From NCBI GenBank assembly GCA_028716845.1, contig JAQUPF010000008.1, positions 1 to 64,000 on the forward strand: a stretch of DNA of 64,000 bases, read 5' to 3'. This stretch comes from a bacterium. GTDB lineage: Bacteria > Auribacterota > Tritonobacteria > UBA1439. Below the pieces are notes generated by a model. That model saw only the letters and a program-made list of their open reading frames with translations. It ran no database searches and was not told the DNA's origin. Positions 15,816-23,477 of the stretch are shown here, in pieces (the stretch's first letter is position 1; the number at the start of each line of letters is the position of its first letter). The position numbers were made by a program, and so were the translations under genes.

Positions 15816-16826
15816 GTGGAGCATTCCATACGGTCCGAGATCGGGCGCAGCCTCAGGGGGACGGGGAGGTTCGCGCGCTGGGTGGCGCTCTGCCTCCTCG
15901 GCATCTACCTCCTCTCGGGCGTCTACTCGATCTCGCCGAACGAGACGGGGGTCCTCCAGCGGTTCGGGCGCGTGCTCGAGGCGGACATCAGCCCCGGCAT
16001 CCATTGGGCGTTCCCGTGGCCGGTCGACCGGGTGTCGCGCGTCCCCGTGCGGGAGAGCAGGCGGGTGAGCGTGGACGACTTCTTCGAGGGGGGCGAGCAC
16101 GCCGAGCCGTTCCGGAGGCTGACCGGCCTCGCCCCCGCCTGCGTCACCGGCGACAACAACATCGTGACCGTCAACTGCGCGATCCAGTACCTGATCAGCG
16201 ACCCGGCGGCGTACCTGTTCGGCGTCGCGCGCGTCGAGGAGGCGTTCCACGACCTGGCGGCCGCCGCGGTCCTCCACTGCATCGCGCGGATGCCGGTGGA
16301 CGAGATCCTGACATACGGCAAGACGCGGATCGAGCGCTTCATCAAGGAGCACCTCCAGGAGCGCCTGGACGCGATCGGCGCGGGCATCGCGGTCTCGTTC
16401 GTGGAGCTGCGGGACGTCCGCGCCCCCCGGGCGGTGCAGTCGTACTTCGACGACGTGATCAACTCGAAGATCGACAAGCGGAACAGGGTCGCGACGGCCG
16501 AGAGCTACCGGAACGAGCAGATCCCCCACGCGCACGCCCGCGCGGACAGGACGGTCCAGGAGGCGCGCGCCCACGCGCAGCGGGCGGTCGCCGAGGCGGA
16601 GGGGAACGCGAGCAGGTTCCTCTCGCAGCTCGAGGAATATCAGAAAGACCCCGACACCACCCGCCGGCGGCTCTTCCTGGAGTTCGCGGCGAGGATCCAC
16701 CCGCGCCTGGAGGGGACGATCGTGGTGGAGGAGGGGGGGCAGCCCGTGCGGCTCCTCCAGCGGCAGTCCCCCGCCATCCCCCGGCGGCCGGCGCCCGCCC
16801 GCCCGGCATCCCGGTGGAGGAACTGA
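15816..16826 (+). CDS. SPFH-domain protein, HflK-like
   Basis: A 336-residue protein with an N-terminal membrane segment (residues about 23-40), SPNETGVLQRFGRVLEADISPGIHWAFPWPVDRV and VTGDNNIVTVNCAIQYLISDPAAYLF, the HflK pattern, then a helical region rich in Ala, Glu and Arg and a Pro/Arg tail. It is the third SPFH domain in a row after the CDF fusion and the HflC-like protein. Translation starts at GTG 15816, 12 bp after the previous stop. The three may assemble as a mixed membrane microdomain or cage; that is inference. Confidence 0.8.
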   Translation: MEHSIRSEIGRSLRGTGRFARWVALCLLGIYLLSGVYSISPNETGVLQRFGRVLEADISPGIHWAFPWPVDRVSRVPVRESRRVSVDDFFEGGEHAEPFRRLTGLAPACVTGDNNIVTVNCAIQYLISDPAAYLFGVARVEEAFHDLAAAAVLHCIARMPVDEILTYGKTRIERFIKEHLQERLDAIGAGIAVSFVELRDVRAPRAVQSYFDDVINSKIDKRNRVATAESYRNEQIPHAHARADRTVQEARAHAQRAVAEAEGNASRFLSQLEEYQKDPDTTRRRLFLEFAARIHPRLEGTIVVEEGGQPVRLLQRQSPAIPRRPAPARPASRWRN

Positions 16827-16845
16827 GCGCGGGGGCGAGGACGGC

Positions 16846-17598
16846 ATGACGGACAGCGCGATCAAGATGAGCGGCCTCCGCGTCCGGTTCAGGGACCGGG
16901 GGCGGGAGGTCGAGGCGCTGGCGGGCGTGGACCTCGAGGTGCGCGCGGGCGAGGTCTTCGGCTTCATCGGGCCGAACGGCGCCGGGAAGACGACCGCCAT
17001 GATGGTCCTGCTCGGCTTCGTGGAGCCGTCGGCGGGCTCGGCGACGGTGTTCGGGGAGGACGTGCGGCGGCGGATCGCGCGGGAGCGGATCGGCTACCTC
17101 GCCGAGCGGGCGGAGGCGTACCCGTTCCTCACCGGGCGGGAGCTCCTCGACACGGCGGGACGCCTCTTCGGGCTGCGGGGCGCGGCGCTCCGGGAGCGGG
17201 TCGACGGCCTCCTGGAGCGCCTCGGCCTCGCCGGGGCGGCCGACCGGCGGATCGCGACCTACTCGCGGGGGATGCTCCAGCGCGCCGGCCTCGCGCAGGC
17301 CCTCGTGAACGACCCCGACCTCCTCATCCTCGACGAGCCGACCGGCGGGATGGATCCGCTCGGGCGCGTCGAGGTGCGCGGGATCATCGCCGACCTGCGG
17401 CGGCGGGGGAAGACGGTCTTCTTCTCCTCCCACGAGCTCTCGGAGATCGAGCTCGTCTGCGACCGGATCGCGATCATCTCCCGCGGGGCGATCCTGTCCG
17501 GCGGCGAGACGCGCGCGCTGGTGGCGCGGGCGGCGTCGCTCGAGAAATATTTCCTCGAGCTGCTCGGGGCGGATTCCCCGGGGGGAGGCGGGCGATGA
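16846..17598 (+). CDS. ABC transporter ATP-binding protein (ABC-2 type)
   Basis: The 250-residue ATPase has Walker A GPNGAGKTT, the signature loop YSRGMLQR in place of LSGGQ (common in the CcmA/NatA class), Walker B LLILDEPTGGMDP and the switch histidine in SSHELSE. These ATPases pair with ABC-2 membrane subunits for export or membrane remodelling. The stop overlaps the permease start by 4 bp, so the pair is certain. Only one ATPase gene is present, so it acts as a homodimer. Confidence 0.9.
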   Translation: MTDSAIKMSGLRVRFRDRGREVEALAGVDLEVRAGEVFGFIGPNGAGKTTAMMVLLGFVEPSAGSATVFGEDVRRRIARERIGYLAERAEAYPFLTGRELLDTAGRLFGLRGAALRERVDGLLERLGLAGAADRRIATYSRGMLQRAGLAQALVNDPDLLILDEPTGGMDPLGRVEVRGIIADLRRRGKTVFFSSHELSEIELVCDRIAIISRGAILSGGETRALVARAASLEKYFLELLGADSPGGGGR

Positions 17599-18380
17599 GG
17601 CGGGCGCGCGCCGTCGCGAGAACGGTGTGGCTCGAGACGATCCGGCGGAAGGACATCTACGTCCTCGCGATCCTGCTCGTCGCGCTCCTCTGCGCGCTGC
17701 TGTCCGCGGACGTGTTCGGGCTGGGGGCCACGACGCGGTACGTGACGGACCTGGGGCTGATGGCGGCCTGGCTCTTCTCCCTCGTCCTCGCGGTCGGGGT
17801 GGGCTGCCGCCAGCTCCCCGAGGAGGAGCGGCGGGGGACCGTCTACTTCCTCCTCTCCAAGCCGGTCACGCGCGGCGAGCTCCTCGCGGGGAAATGGATG
17901 GGGGCATGGGGCGTCGTCGCCTTCGCGACGGCGGCCTTCTACCTGCTCGTGGCCGGCGTGGCGGCCGCGCGGGGAGGGGCGCTCGACCCGGCCGCCCTCG
18001 CCCAGGCATGGCTCCTCCACGCCGCCGCCCTCGCCTGGGTCGTCGCCCTCGGGATCGCCCTCTCCACGCGCATGACGTTCGGCGCGGCGGCCGCGTCGAC
18101 GGCCGTCCTCCTCGCGGCATCGTTCACGATCGTGCCGCGCGTGCCCGAGATCATCGGAGGGGGCGGGGCGGACGAGGCGGCCCTCCTCGTGCTCTACTAC
18201 CTGTTCCCCCACCTCGAGCTCTTCGACATGCGGATGCGGCTGGTCCACGAGTGGGGCACCGTCCCGTGGGGGGTGGGCGCGCTGCTCGTCGCCTACGGCG
18301 CCGTTCTCGCGGTGCTCTTCATGGCCCTCGCCCGGCTCGGCTACCGCCGGAAGCGCTTCTCGCGGGGGGAGATCGGATGA
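17595..18380 (+). CDS. ABC-2 type membrane permease
   Basis: A 261-residue integral membrane protein with about six hydrophobic segments (for example DIYVLAILLVALLCALLSADV, GVVAFATAAFYLLVAGVAAA and LLVAYGAVLAVLFMALARLGY). The cytoplasmic stretch EEERRGTVYFLLSKPVTRGELLAGKW is a recognisable ABC-2 permease motif (NosY/NatB class). It is coupled to the ATPase by a 4-bp overlap and to the TPR gene by another. Exported substrate unknown. Confidence 0.85.
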   Translation: MRRARAVARTVWLETIRRKDIYVLAILLVALLCALLSADVFGLGATTRYVTDLGLMAAWLFSLVLAVGVGCRQLPEEERRGTVYFLLSKPVTRGELLAGKWMGAWGVVAFATAAFYLLVAGVAAARGGALDPAALAQAWLLHAAALAWVVALGIALSTRMTFGAAAASTAVLLAASFTIVPRVPEIIGGGGADEAALLVLYYLFPHLELFDMRMRLVHEWGTVPWGVGALLVAYGAVLAVLFMALARLGYRRKRFSRGEIG

Positions 18381-19273
18381 GGACGGCGGGGGACCGCGCG
18401 CGATTCATGGCGGCGGCGGCCGTCGCGGCGCTCCTCATCGCCGCCTTCTCCCTCGCCTGCGTCCTCACGAGCAGCGAGGCGCTCGCCCCGCAGCGGACGG
18501 CGTCGATCGCCGCCAGGATCCTCGGCGAGAGCCGGCGGGCGCTCGGCGACTCGTTCTGCGTCGAGGCGGACCGGTACTTCCACCGGGGGGTCCCGCACCG
18601 GCGGGAGCGCGCCTTTACCGACGCGATCGGGCGGCTGGCGGGGGTCGTCCGCCCGGCGACGCACGAGCACCTCTCCGGCGGCGACATCCGCGAGATGATG
18701 CCGTGGCTCCGGTTCGCCACCCTGATGGATCCCGGGAACGTCGACGCCTACACGGGCGCCGCCTTCTGGGTGGCGCGGGAGCACGAGGAGGGCCTCCCGC
18801 AGGCGCTCGCCGTCCTCGCCGAGGGGCGGCGGAAGAACCCGTACGACTACCGCATCCCGCTGCAGGAGGGGAACATCCTCCTCCACCACGGCGACGTCGA
18901 CGGGGCCGAGCGGGCGTTCGACCTCGCCCTCCGGCTCTGGCCCGGCGCGGAGCGGTGCCCCGAGGAGCAGAAGCGGCTCGACCGGTCGGCGCTGCTCAAC
19001 TACCGCGGCTTCGTCCACGAGCTGCGGGGCGATCCCGACGGCGCGCTCCGCTGCTACCGCGCCTGCCTGGAGGCGCGGCCGGAATCCGCCGAGCTGCGGG
19101 CGGTCGTCCGTGAGATCGAGGAGGGGACGCGGACGCGGGCGGAAGCGGAGGAGATCCTCCGCGCCGTCTTCCTCTCCGGCCGCCTCGGCGGCGAGGACAT
19201 GGAGTGCAGCCGGGTCGGCCACCACGATCATGCGCACGACCACGATCACGCGCACGACCATGACCACCACTGA
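18377..19273 (+). CDS. Membrane-anchored TPR protein with His/Asp tail
   Basis: A 298-residue protein with one N-terminal membrane segment (about 9-32), then TPR-like helical pairs (LRFATLMDPGNVDAYTGAAF, YRIPLQEGNILLHHGDVDGAERAF, LNYRGFVHELRGDPDGALRCYRACLEARPES). The last 17 residues, 282-298, are only His, Asp and Ala: HHDHAHDHDHAHDHDHH. Such tails bind Zn2+, Ni2+ or Co2+ in metal chaperones and transporters. It ends the operon that begins with a CDF-type metal transporter domain, and overlaps the permease stop by 4 bp. The TPR part probably docks it to a partner protein. Confidence 0.8.
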   Translation: MRTAGDRARFMAAAAVAALLIAAFSLACVLTSSEALAPQRTASIAARILGESRRALGDSFCVEADRYFHRGVPHRRERAFTDAIGRLAGVVRPATHEHLSGGDIREMMPWLRFATLMDPGNVDAYTGAAFWVAREHEEGLPQALAVLAEGRRKNPYDYRIPLQEGNILLHHGDVDGAERAFDLALRLWPGAERCPEEQKRLDRSALLNYRGFVHELRGDPDGALRCYRACLEARPESAELRAVVREIEEGTRTRAEAEEILRAVFLSGRLGGEDMECSRVGHHDHAHDHDHAHDHDHH

Positions 19274-19280
19274 CGGCCGC

Positions 19281-19600
19281 CGCGGATCAGACGAACCAAT
19301 TCACCACGGCTCAAAGAACCAATCCACCACGGATGTTCACTGATCAGTACGGATCAAACCACAGTTGAAAGTCGAAAGTTCAAAGTCCAAAGAGGATGGT
19401 GTTTCTGCCGCGGCAGGCACCCTGAATCTGCTGCGATCCAATCCGTGATAATCCGTCAATGATCCGTGGAGATCCGCGGCTCGTGGTTCATTGTTCCGCC
19501 GCGGGTGGCGCGATGGACGAAGTACGAACGACGACAGACGCGCTGCGGTATGATCCGTGCATATCCGTGGTGCGGAGTTCTTTGTTCCTGCCGCGGATTC
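19281..19600 (+). repeat. Dispersed intergenic repeat, copy R1
   Basis: Non-coding, AT-richer block made of recurring words: GGATGTTCACTGATCAGTAC, CAGTTGAAAGTCGAAAGTTC, AGGATGGTGTTTCTGCCGCG, GATCCGTGGAGATCCGCGGC and GTGGCGCGATGGACGAAG. About 115 bases in its middle are identical by eye to the reverse strand of copy R5. It carries no credible gene; short reading frames across it are products of the repeat. Confidence 0.8.
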
Positions 19601-19604
19601 CATA

Positions 19605-19633
19605 TTGCGGGGCGCGCGGCCGCCCTGTATAAT
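19605..19633 (+). promoter_or_regulatory. Sigma-70-like promoter of the cobalamin riboswitch
   Basis: TTGCGG (19605-19610) and a perfect TATAAT (19628-19633) with 17-bp spacing. The predicted start near 19640 coincides with the first base of the riboswitch. Confidence 0.75.
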
Positions 19634-19639
19634 GCGGCC

Positions 19640-19813
19640 GGTTCTCTGAAAGATTCTCCAATCGAGGGAAAGCGGTGAGAAGCCGCTGCTGCCCCCGCAA
19701 CTGTAAGTGGCGCTGGTGATGTCCCCCGGTCACTGGCGCAGCGGATCGCGGAACGCGGTTGCTGCGCTGGGAAGGCCAGGCGGGACGCGGGACTGCCACG
19801 AGCCAGGAGACCT
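19640..19813 (+). ncRNA. Cobalamin (adenosylcobalamin-type) riboswitch
   Basis: Conserved landmarks appear in order: GGTTCTCT at the 5' end, GAGGGAAAGCGGTGAGAAGC, CCCCCGCAACTGTAAG, the CACTGG block, GGGAAGGCCAGGC, and the B12 box GAGCCAGGAGACCT (19800-19813). The architecture is that of class I cobalamin riboswitches. A terminator hairpin follows 45 bases later, so bound cobalamin is expected to stop transcription before the secreted protein gene at 19936. Confidence 0.93.
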
Positions 19814-19855
19814 CGTTCTGTGCTCCTCCGGGGTGCGAGGAGGCCTAGATGGCAT

Positions 19856-19897
19856 TGGGCCGGAACTCCGGTGTCGGAGTGTCCGGCCCCTTTTTTC
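19856..19897 (+). terminator. Intrinsic terminator of the riboswitch expression platform
   Basis: GGGCCGGA...TCCGGCCC with an inner ACTCCG/CGGAGT stem and a GTGT loop, followed at once by TTTTTT. This is a classic rho-independent terminator located between the aptamer and the coding region, so regulation is by premature termination. Confidence 0.9.
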
Positions 19898-19935
19898 GCG
19901 CGTCAGTCCCGCCGCACGGCGGGAGGGAGGGAACA

Positions 19936-21255
19936 ATGAGAAGGGCATTGATCGCGGCGATGCTCGCCGCGGGAATCTGCATCCCCGCCGCGGCGGCGGG
20001 GGACGGCGACGTCTTCGTCCACGCGGCCGTGTCGCTCGGCCGGAACCTCATGGGCGGGTTCGACTACCTGCCCGACGGGGACATCCTCGGGGTGTACTCG
20101 GACCCGCTCTTCGCGTCGAATGCGCGCGTGGTGCTGATCGACGCGAACGGCGACGGCGTGCCGGCGGGTCCAGAGACGAAGTACGACCTGGGGATGGTGA
20201 CGTGGGGCACCTTTCTCAAGGTGAGCCCGGACGGCACCACCGCCCTGTTCGGCGAGAGCATCAACTACACGATGTACTCCATGGATCTGGCGACGTACGC
20301 CGAGCCGAAGGTGCTGGAGGGAATCCAGGGGATGTACGACTGCGCCTTTCTGACCGACAAGCGATGCTACGTGAGCGCCAACCCGCCGGAGAACCCCGGC
20401 GAGTTCTCCACGACGAACAAGATCGCGCGCCTCGATCTGGATTCCATGCAGCGGAGGGATGTGGCGTCGATCGAGGGCACCTTCTCCGGGCCCATCGACG
20501 TGGACGATGAGGGAAACCTCTACTATGTGCGGGGGAGGGCGAACTTCCCCCCGCGGGCCGGCGACTTCAGCATTCTCAGGTTCGCGGCGGCCGACCTCGA
20601 GGGGGCGTACGAATCATCCACGCCGCTCGGGCCGGATGACGCGACGGTCATCGCGACGGACCTCGACGGCGGGCAGGACGTGGCGTGGCATTCCTCGGGC
20701 ACCCTGTTCGTCGCGGATGCGAACAACGGAAGGGTCTACGCCGTCAGGGCCGACGGCGCCGTCTCCGACTTCGCCTTCATCCCCGGCGACGCGGCCGAGG
20801 GCTTCTGGTTCCTCGCCTTTCACGGGAGGGATCTCCCCCTCGCCGGCAGGGCCGCGCTCTCATCGCGGCTCGCCGCCACCTACCAGCCCCTCAGCGGGCA
20901 GGGGGAGCCGGATCTCTTCATCCTGACGCCGCCGTTCATGCGGGGCGACCGGCTCGTCCTCACCGTCGAGGCGGAGGAAACCGAAGATCGGTTCGACGCC
21001 TACGCCGCGCTCGCGGGGCCCCGGGGACTCCTGTACTACATCTCGCCCGGCGGCGTCTCCGAGAGACGGGCCGCCTACGCGCGAAACGTGGACGGCCTCG
21101 AGGAGCCGTTCGGGGGGACGCTGCTCGACATGACCATACCGGCGAACGCCCCCTCCGGGGAGTGGATCCTCCACGCCGGCACCGTGCCGCCCGGGGCGGC
21201 CCCGTCGGTCGCCGGCGCCCTCGCCCACGACGCGGTGACGGTCGCCGTCGAGTGA
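19936..21255 (+). CDS. Secreted propeller-like protein under cobalamin riboswitch control
   Basis: A 439-residue exported protein: signal peptide MRRALIAAMLAAGICIPAAAA, no lipobox, then repeated beta-propeller-like units such as GGFDYLPDGDILGVY, FLKVSPDGTTALFG, GPIDVDDEGNLYYVRG and DVAWHSSGTLFVADANNGRVYAVRADG to about residue 310, and a C-terminal beta-sandwich-like domain (DRLVLTVEAEETEDRFDAYAAL onward). ATG 19936 follows GGGAGGGAGGGAAC. The riboswitch implies a part in cobalamin supply. Bacteroides BtuG is a surface propeller that binds B12 very tightly, so a functional analogue is possible; homology is not shown. No B12 transporter gene is adjacent. Confidence 0.75.
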   Translation: MRRALIAAMLAAGICIPAAAAGDGDVFVHAAVSLGRNLMGGFDYLPDGDILGVYSDPLFASNARVVLIDANGDGVPAGPETKYDLGMVTWGTFLKVSPDGTTALFGESINYTMYSMDLATYAEPKVLEGIQGMYDCAFLTDKRCYVSANPPENPGEFSTTNKIARLDLDSMQRRDVASIEGTFSGPIDVDDEGNLYYVRGRANFPPRAGDFSILRFAAADLEGAYESSTPLGPDDATVIATDLDGGQDVAWHSSGTLFVADANNGRVYAVRADGAVSDFAFIPGDAAEGFWFLAFHGRDLPLAGRAALSSRLAATYQPLSGQGEPDLFILTPPFMRGDRLVLTVEAEETEDRFDAYAALAGPRGLLYYISPGGVSERRAAYARNVDGLEEPFGGTLLDMTIPANAPSGEWILHAGTVPPGAAPSVAGALAHDAVTVAVE

Positions 21256-21291
21256 GGGGAAGGGCGGCGGGCCCCGATATGCTACCATGGC

Positions 21292-21327
21292 CCCGGATCA
21301 TCCGTGCGCGCGCACGGATGATCCGGG
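21292..21327. repeat. Perfect 36-bp palindrome
   Basis: Two 18-base arms, CCCGGATCATCCGTGCGC and its exact reverse complement, meet with no spacer, 20 bp before ATG 21347. The arm word GGATCATCCGTG resembles the GATCCGTG words of the dispersed repeats. No T-run follows. It could be a cruciform or terminator-like element, or the remnant of a repeat insertion. Confidence 0.8.
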
Positions 21328-21346
21328 TGAGGGGGCCCCGACGCCG

Positions 21347-22915
21347 ATGACGAAGCGGGCGGCGCTCGCGCCGATGCTGCTGGCCGCGATCGCCTACGGG
21401 AACATCCTCGGCAACCGGTTCACGAACTGGGACGACGCGCACCTCATCGTCCGCAACACCGCGATCCGCTCCTTCGACCCGGTCTTCGTCATCCGGCACT
21501 TCCACATCACCTACCCGCCGCTCAACGTCCTCTCCCACGCCGCCGACTACGCCTTCTGGCGGCTCAACCCGGTCGGCTACCACCTCACCGACATCCTCCT
21601 CTACCTGCTCATCGTCTTCTCCTTCTTCCTCCTCTGCCGGGCGATCCTCGGCGACGAACGGGGGGCGCTCGCGGCGGCGGCACTCTTCGCGGTCCACCCG
21701 CTCCATGTCGAATCGGTCGCCTGGCTCTCGAGCAGGAAGGACGGCCTCGGGATGCTCCTCTACTTCCTCGCCTTCCTCGCGCACGTCAGGGCGGCGCGGG
21801 GCGGCGGCCGCCGCTTCGCCTGGCTCGGCGCCCTCTTCTACATGGGCGCGCTCTGGTCGAAGCCGCTCATGATCACGCTGCCGGTCGCCCTCGCCCTGCA
21901 CGACCTCCTCCTTCTTCCCCGCGGCGTCGGCCGGATCCGGGGCATCGCGGGACGCCTCGCCCCGTACGCCGTCCCGATCCTTCTCACCGCCCTCGCGGCG
22001 GCGCTCCTCGATCCGCGCAACGAGATGCGGACCCCCTACCACGGCGGGAGCCCGTACATGACGTTCCTGGCGGTCGCGACGGTCCTCGGCGACTACGGCC
22101 GGATGCTCGTCCTGCCGACCGGCCTGTCGCCGCTCTACGTCGTCCGCATCCCGTCCGGGATCGCGGAGGCGCGGGTGCTCGTCCCGCTCGCCGTCGCGAC
22201 CCTCGCCGTCGCCCTCGCCGCCCGGTACCGCCCGCGCGCTCCCCTCCCCCTCTTCTGCCTCCTCTGGGCGGCGGCGGGGCTCCTGCCGGTGCTCCAGATC
22301 ATCCCGGTGAACGTCGTGAAGGCCGACCGGTACCTGTACCTCCCGACCGCCGCCCTCTGCCTCCTCGCCGGGTGGGCGGCCGCCGCGGTGCGGGAGGGGG
22401 CGCTCCGCCGGGCCGCCGCCGGCGCGCTGCTCGCGGGCGTGACCGCATTCACGGTCCTCACCATCGCCCAGAACACCGTCTGGCGCGACAGCGCGGCGCT
22501 CTGGGAGCGTGTCCTCATGCGGGATCCCTCGAACGCGGACGCCTACAACAACCTGGGGATCGCCCGCGCGGAGGCGGGCGACCTGCGGGGGGCGGAGGAG
22601 GTCCTCGCGCAGGCGCTCCGCCTCCGGCCGGATTTTCCTTCGGCGCGGAACAACCTCGCGACCGTCTACCGGATGACCGGCAGGCACGACGAGGCGCTCG
22701 AGGAGCTCGGCCGCGCGGCGGGCCTCGCGCGGGACGTCGTCTACGCGGCGAGCGCGCACGTCAACATGGGGCTCGTGTACGAGGCGAAGGGGGATTACGA
22801 GAGGGCGCTTCAGGCGTACGAGCAGGCCGCCCGCCTGAACCCCGTCTACCTGGACGACGCCCTCATCCGGGAACGGATGGCGGACTGCCGGCGCGCCGCC
22901 TCCCGCGCCGACTGA
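21347..22915 (+). CDS. TMTC-type membrane protein with C-terminal TPRs
   Basis: A 522-residue protein. Residues 1-380 hold about ten membrane segments with the family landmarks GNRFTNWDDAHLI near the N-terminus and HPLHVESVAWLSSRKDGLG, as in TMTC proteins, which in animals are O-mannosyltransferases using lipid-linked mannose. QIIPVNVVKADRYLYLP is the second conserved loop. TPR units follow (NADAYNNLGIARAEAGDLRGAEEV, SARNNLATVYRMTGRHDEALEEL, AHVNMGLVYEAKGDYERALQAYEQA). ATG 21347 is chosen because upstream codons fall in the palindrome. Bacterial members are not well characterised. Confidence 0.85.
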   Translation: MTKRAALAPMLLAAIAYGNILGNRFTNWDDAHLIVRNTAIRSFDPVFVIRHFHITYPPLNVLSHAADYAFWRLNPVGYHLTDILLYLLIVFSFFLLCRAILGDERGALAAAALFAVHPLHVESVAWLSSRKDGLGMLLYFLAFLAHVRAARGGGRRFAWLGALFYMGALWSKPLMITLPVALALHDLLLLPRGVGRIRGIAGRLAPYAVPILLTALAAALLDPRNEMRTPYHGGSPYMTFLAVATVLGDYGRMLVLPTGLSPLYVVRIPSGIAEARVLVPLAVATLAVALAARYRPRAPLPLFCLLWAAAGLLPVLQIIPVNVVKADRYLYLPTAALCLLAGWAAAAVREGALRRAAAGALLAGVTAFTVLTIAQNTVWRDSAALWERVLMRDPSNADAYNNLGIARAEAGDLRGAEEVLAQALRLRPDFPSARNNLATVYRMTGRHDEALEELGRAAGLARDVVYAASAHVNMGLVYEAKGDYERALQAYEQAARLNPVYLDDALIRERMADCRRAASRAD

Positions 22916-22924
22916 CCGGCGGGC

Positions 22925-23065
22925 CTACCAGCGCATGACGTCCGTGAGGTACCACTGCTTCCAGTCCTCCACCGTGTGTCGGGCGGAGGCGCAGCCGCCG
23001 AGCGACGCCGCGGCGCAGACGGCGACGGCGAGCAGCAGGGCGATCGTGAGGCGGCGGCGTGTCAT
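22925..23065 (-). CDS. Very small lipoprotein (46 aa)
   Basis: On the reverse strand: a signal peptide MTRRRLTIALLLAVAVC followed by lipobox LGGC (mature Cys at residue 25) and only about 20 mature residues ending YLTDVMRW. A GGAGGAAGGA ribosome site lies about 6-7 bases before ATG 23065, and a weak promoter is upstream, both of which favour a real gene. It converges with the TMTC gene. Small lipoproteins of this size can be envelope stress or entericidin-like proteins; the function here is unknown. Confidence 0.7.
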   Translation of the reverse strand: MTRRRLTIALLLAVAVCAAASLGGCASARHTVEDWKQWYLTDVMRW

Positions 23066-23086
23066 TCGTTCGATCCTTCCTCCATC

Positions 23087-23116
23087 AATGTACCACGGCG
23101 CGGGGGCCGCCGGCAA
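23087..23116 (-). promoter_or_regulatory. Possible promoter of the small lipoprotein gene
   Basis: On the reverse strand, TTGCCG (23116-23111) and TACATT (23092-23087) with 18-bp spacing, 22 bp before the start codon. Confidence 0.35.
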
Positions 23117-23135
23117 CGCAATTGCGCCCCGGCCG

Positions 23136-23365
23136 CGGACAGGAACCAAGCCACCACGGATTGACACCGATTCGTGCGGATTTTCACGGACTCGGCCACA
23201 GTTCAAAGTCGAAAGTTCAAAGTGGAGAGGACCAGTGATTCCGCCGCGGATGAACGCGGATCCAAACGAGGAACCGCGGATCAACGCGGATCGGACTGCT
23301 GTCCAGGCTGCAGTTGGATCCGCAATGATCCGTGAGGATCCGCGGCGGGTGGTGCATTGATCCGA
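23136..23365 (+). repeat. Dispersed intergenic repeat, copy R2 (degenerate)
   Basis: Contains CCACCACGGATTGACACCGA, CACAGTTCAAAGTCGAAAGT and strings of GCGGATCAACGCGGATC and GATCCGTGAGGATCCGCGG. The word order follows R1 but individual modules differ, so this copy is older or recombined. The rest of the gap to 23477 holds a TATAAT at 23397-23402 with no well-spaced -35, and a boundary motif. Confidence 0.7.
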
Positions 23366-23456
23366 TTTTGCGGGGCGGAGGCGGGAGCACATATACTATA
23401 ATCTCTCCATGGTCTCCATGCCCTCCGGGGCGCGTGGGGAGCGGCGGGGGCCTGGT

Positions 23457-23477
23457 TAATAGTGAAGGTCTGACCCC
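23457..23477 (+). repeat. Boundary motif copy c (GGTCTGACCCC) before start codon
   Basis: TAATAGTGAAGGTCTGACCC is followed by C and then the ATG at 23478. GAAGG may double as a weak ribosome-binding site. It is the best preserved copy of the motif also seen at 11685, 12511, 34622 and 36902. Confidence 0.55.

Noticed and set aside
14913-16826. Ordinary hflKC operon regulating FtsH
   Set aside because: Gene order (HflC-like before HflK-like), the CDF fusion, and the ABC/TPR neighbours differ from the standard hflKC setting, so I kept family-level names.
23368-23402. Promoter TTGCGG/TATAAT before the rhodanese gene
   Set aside because: The -10 is perfect but the spacing is 23 bp, too long for a sigma-70 promoter; kept only as a note in the repeat R2 entry.
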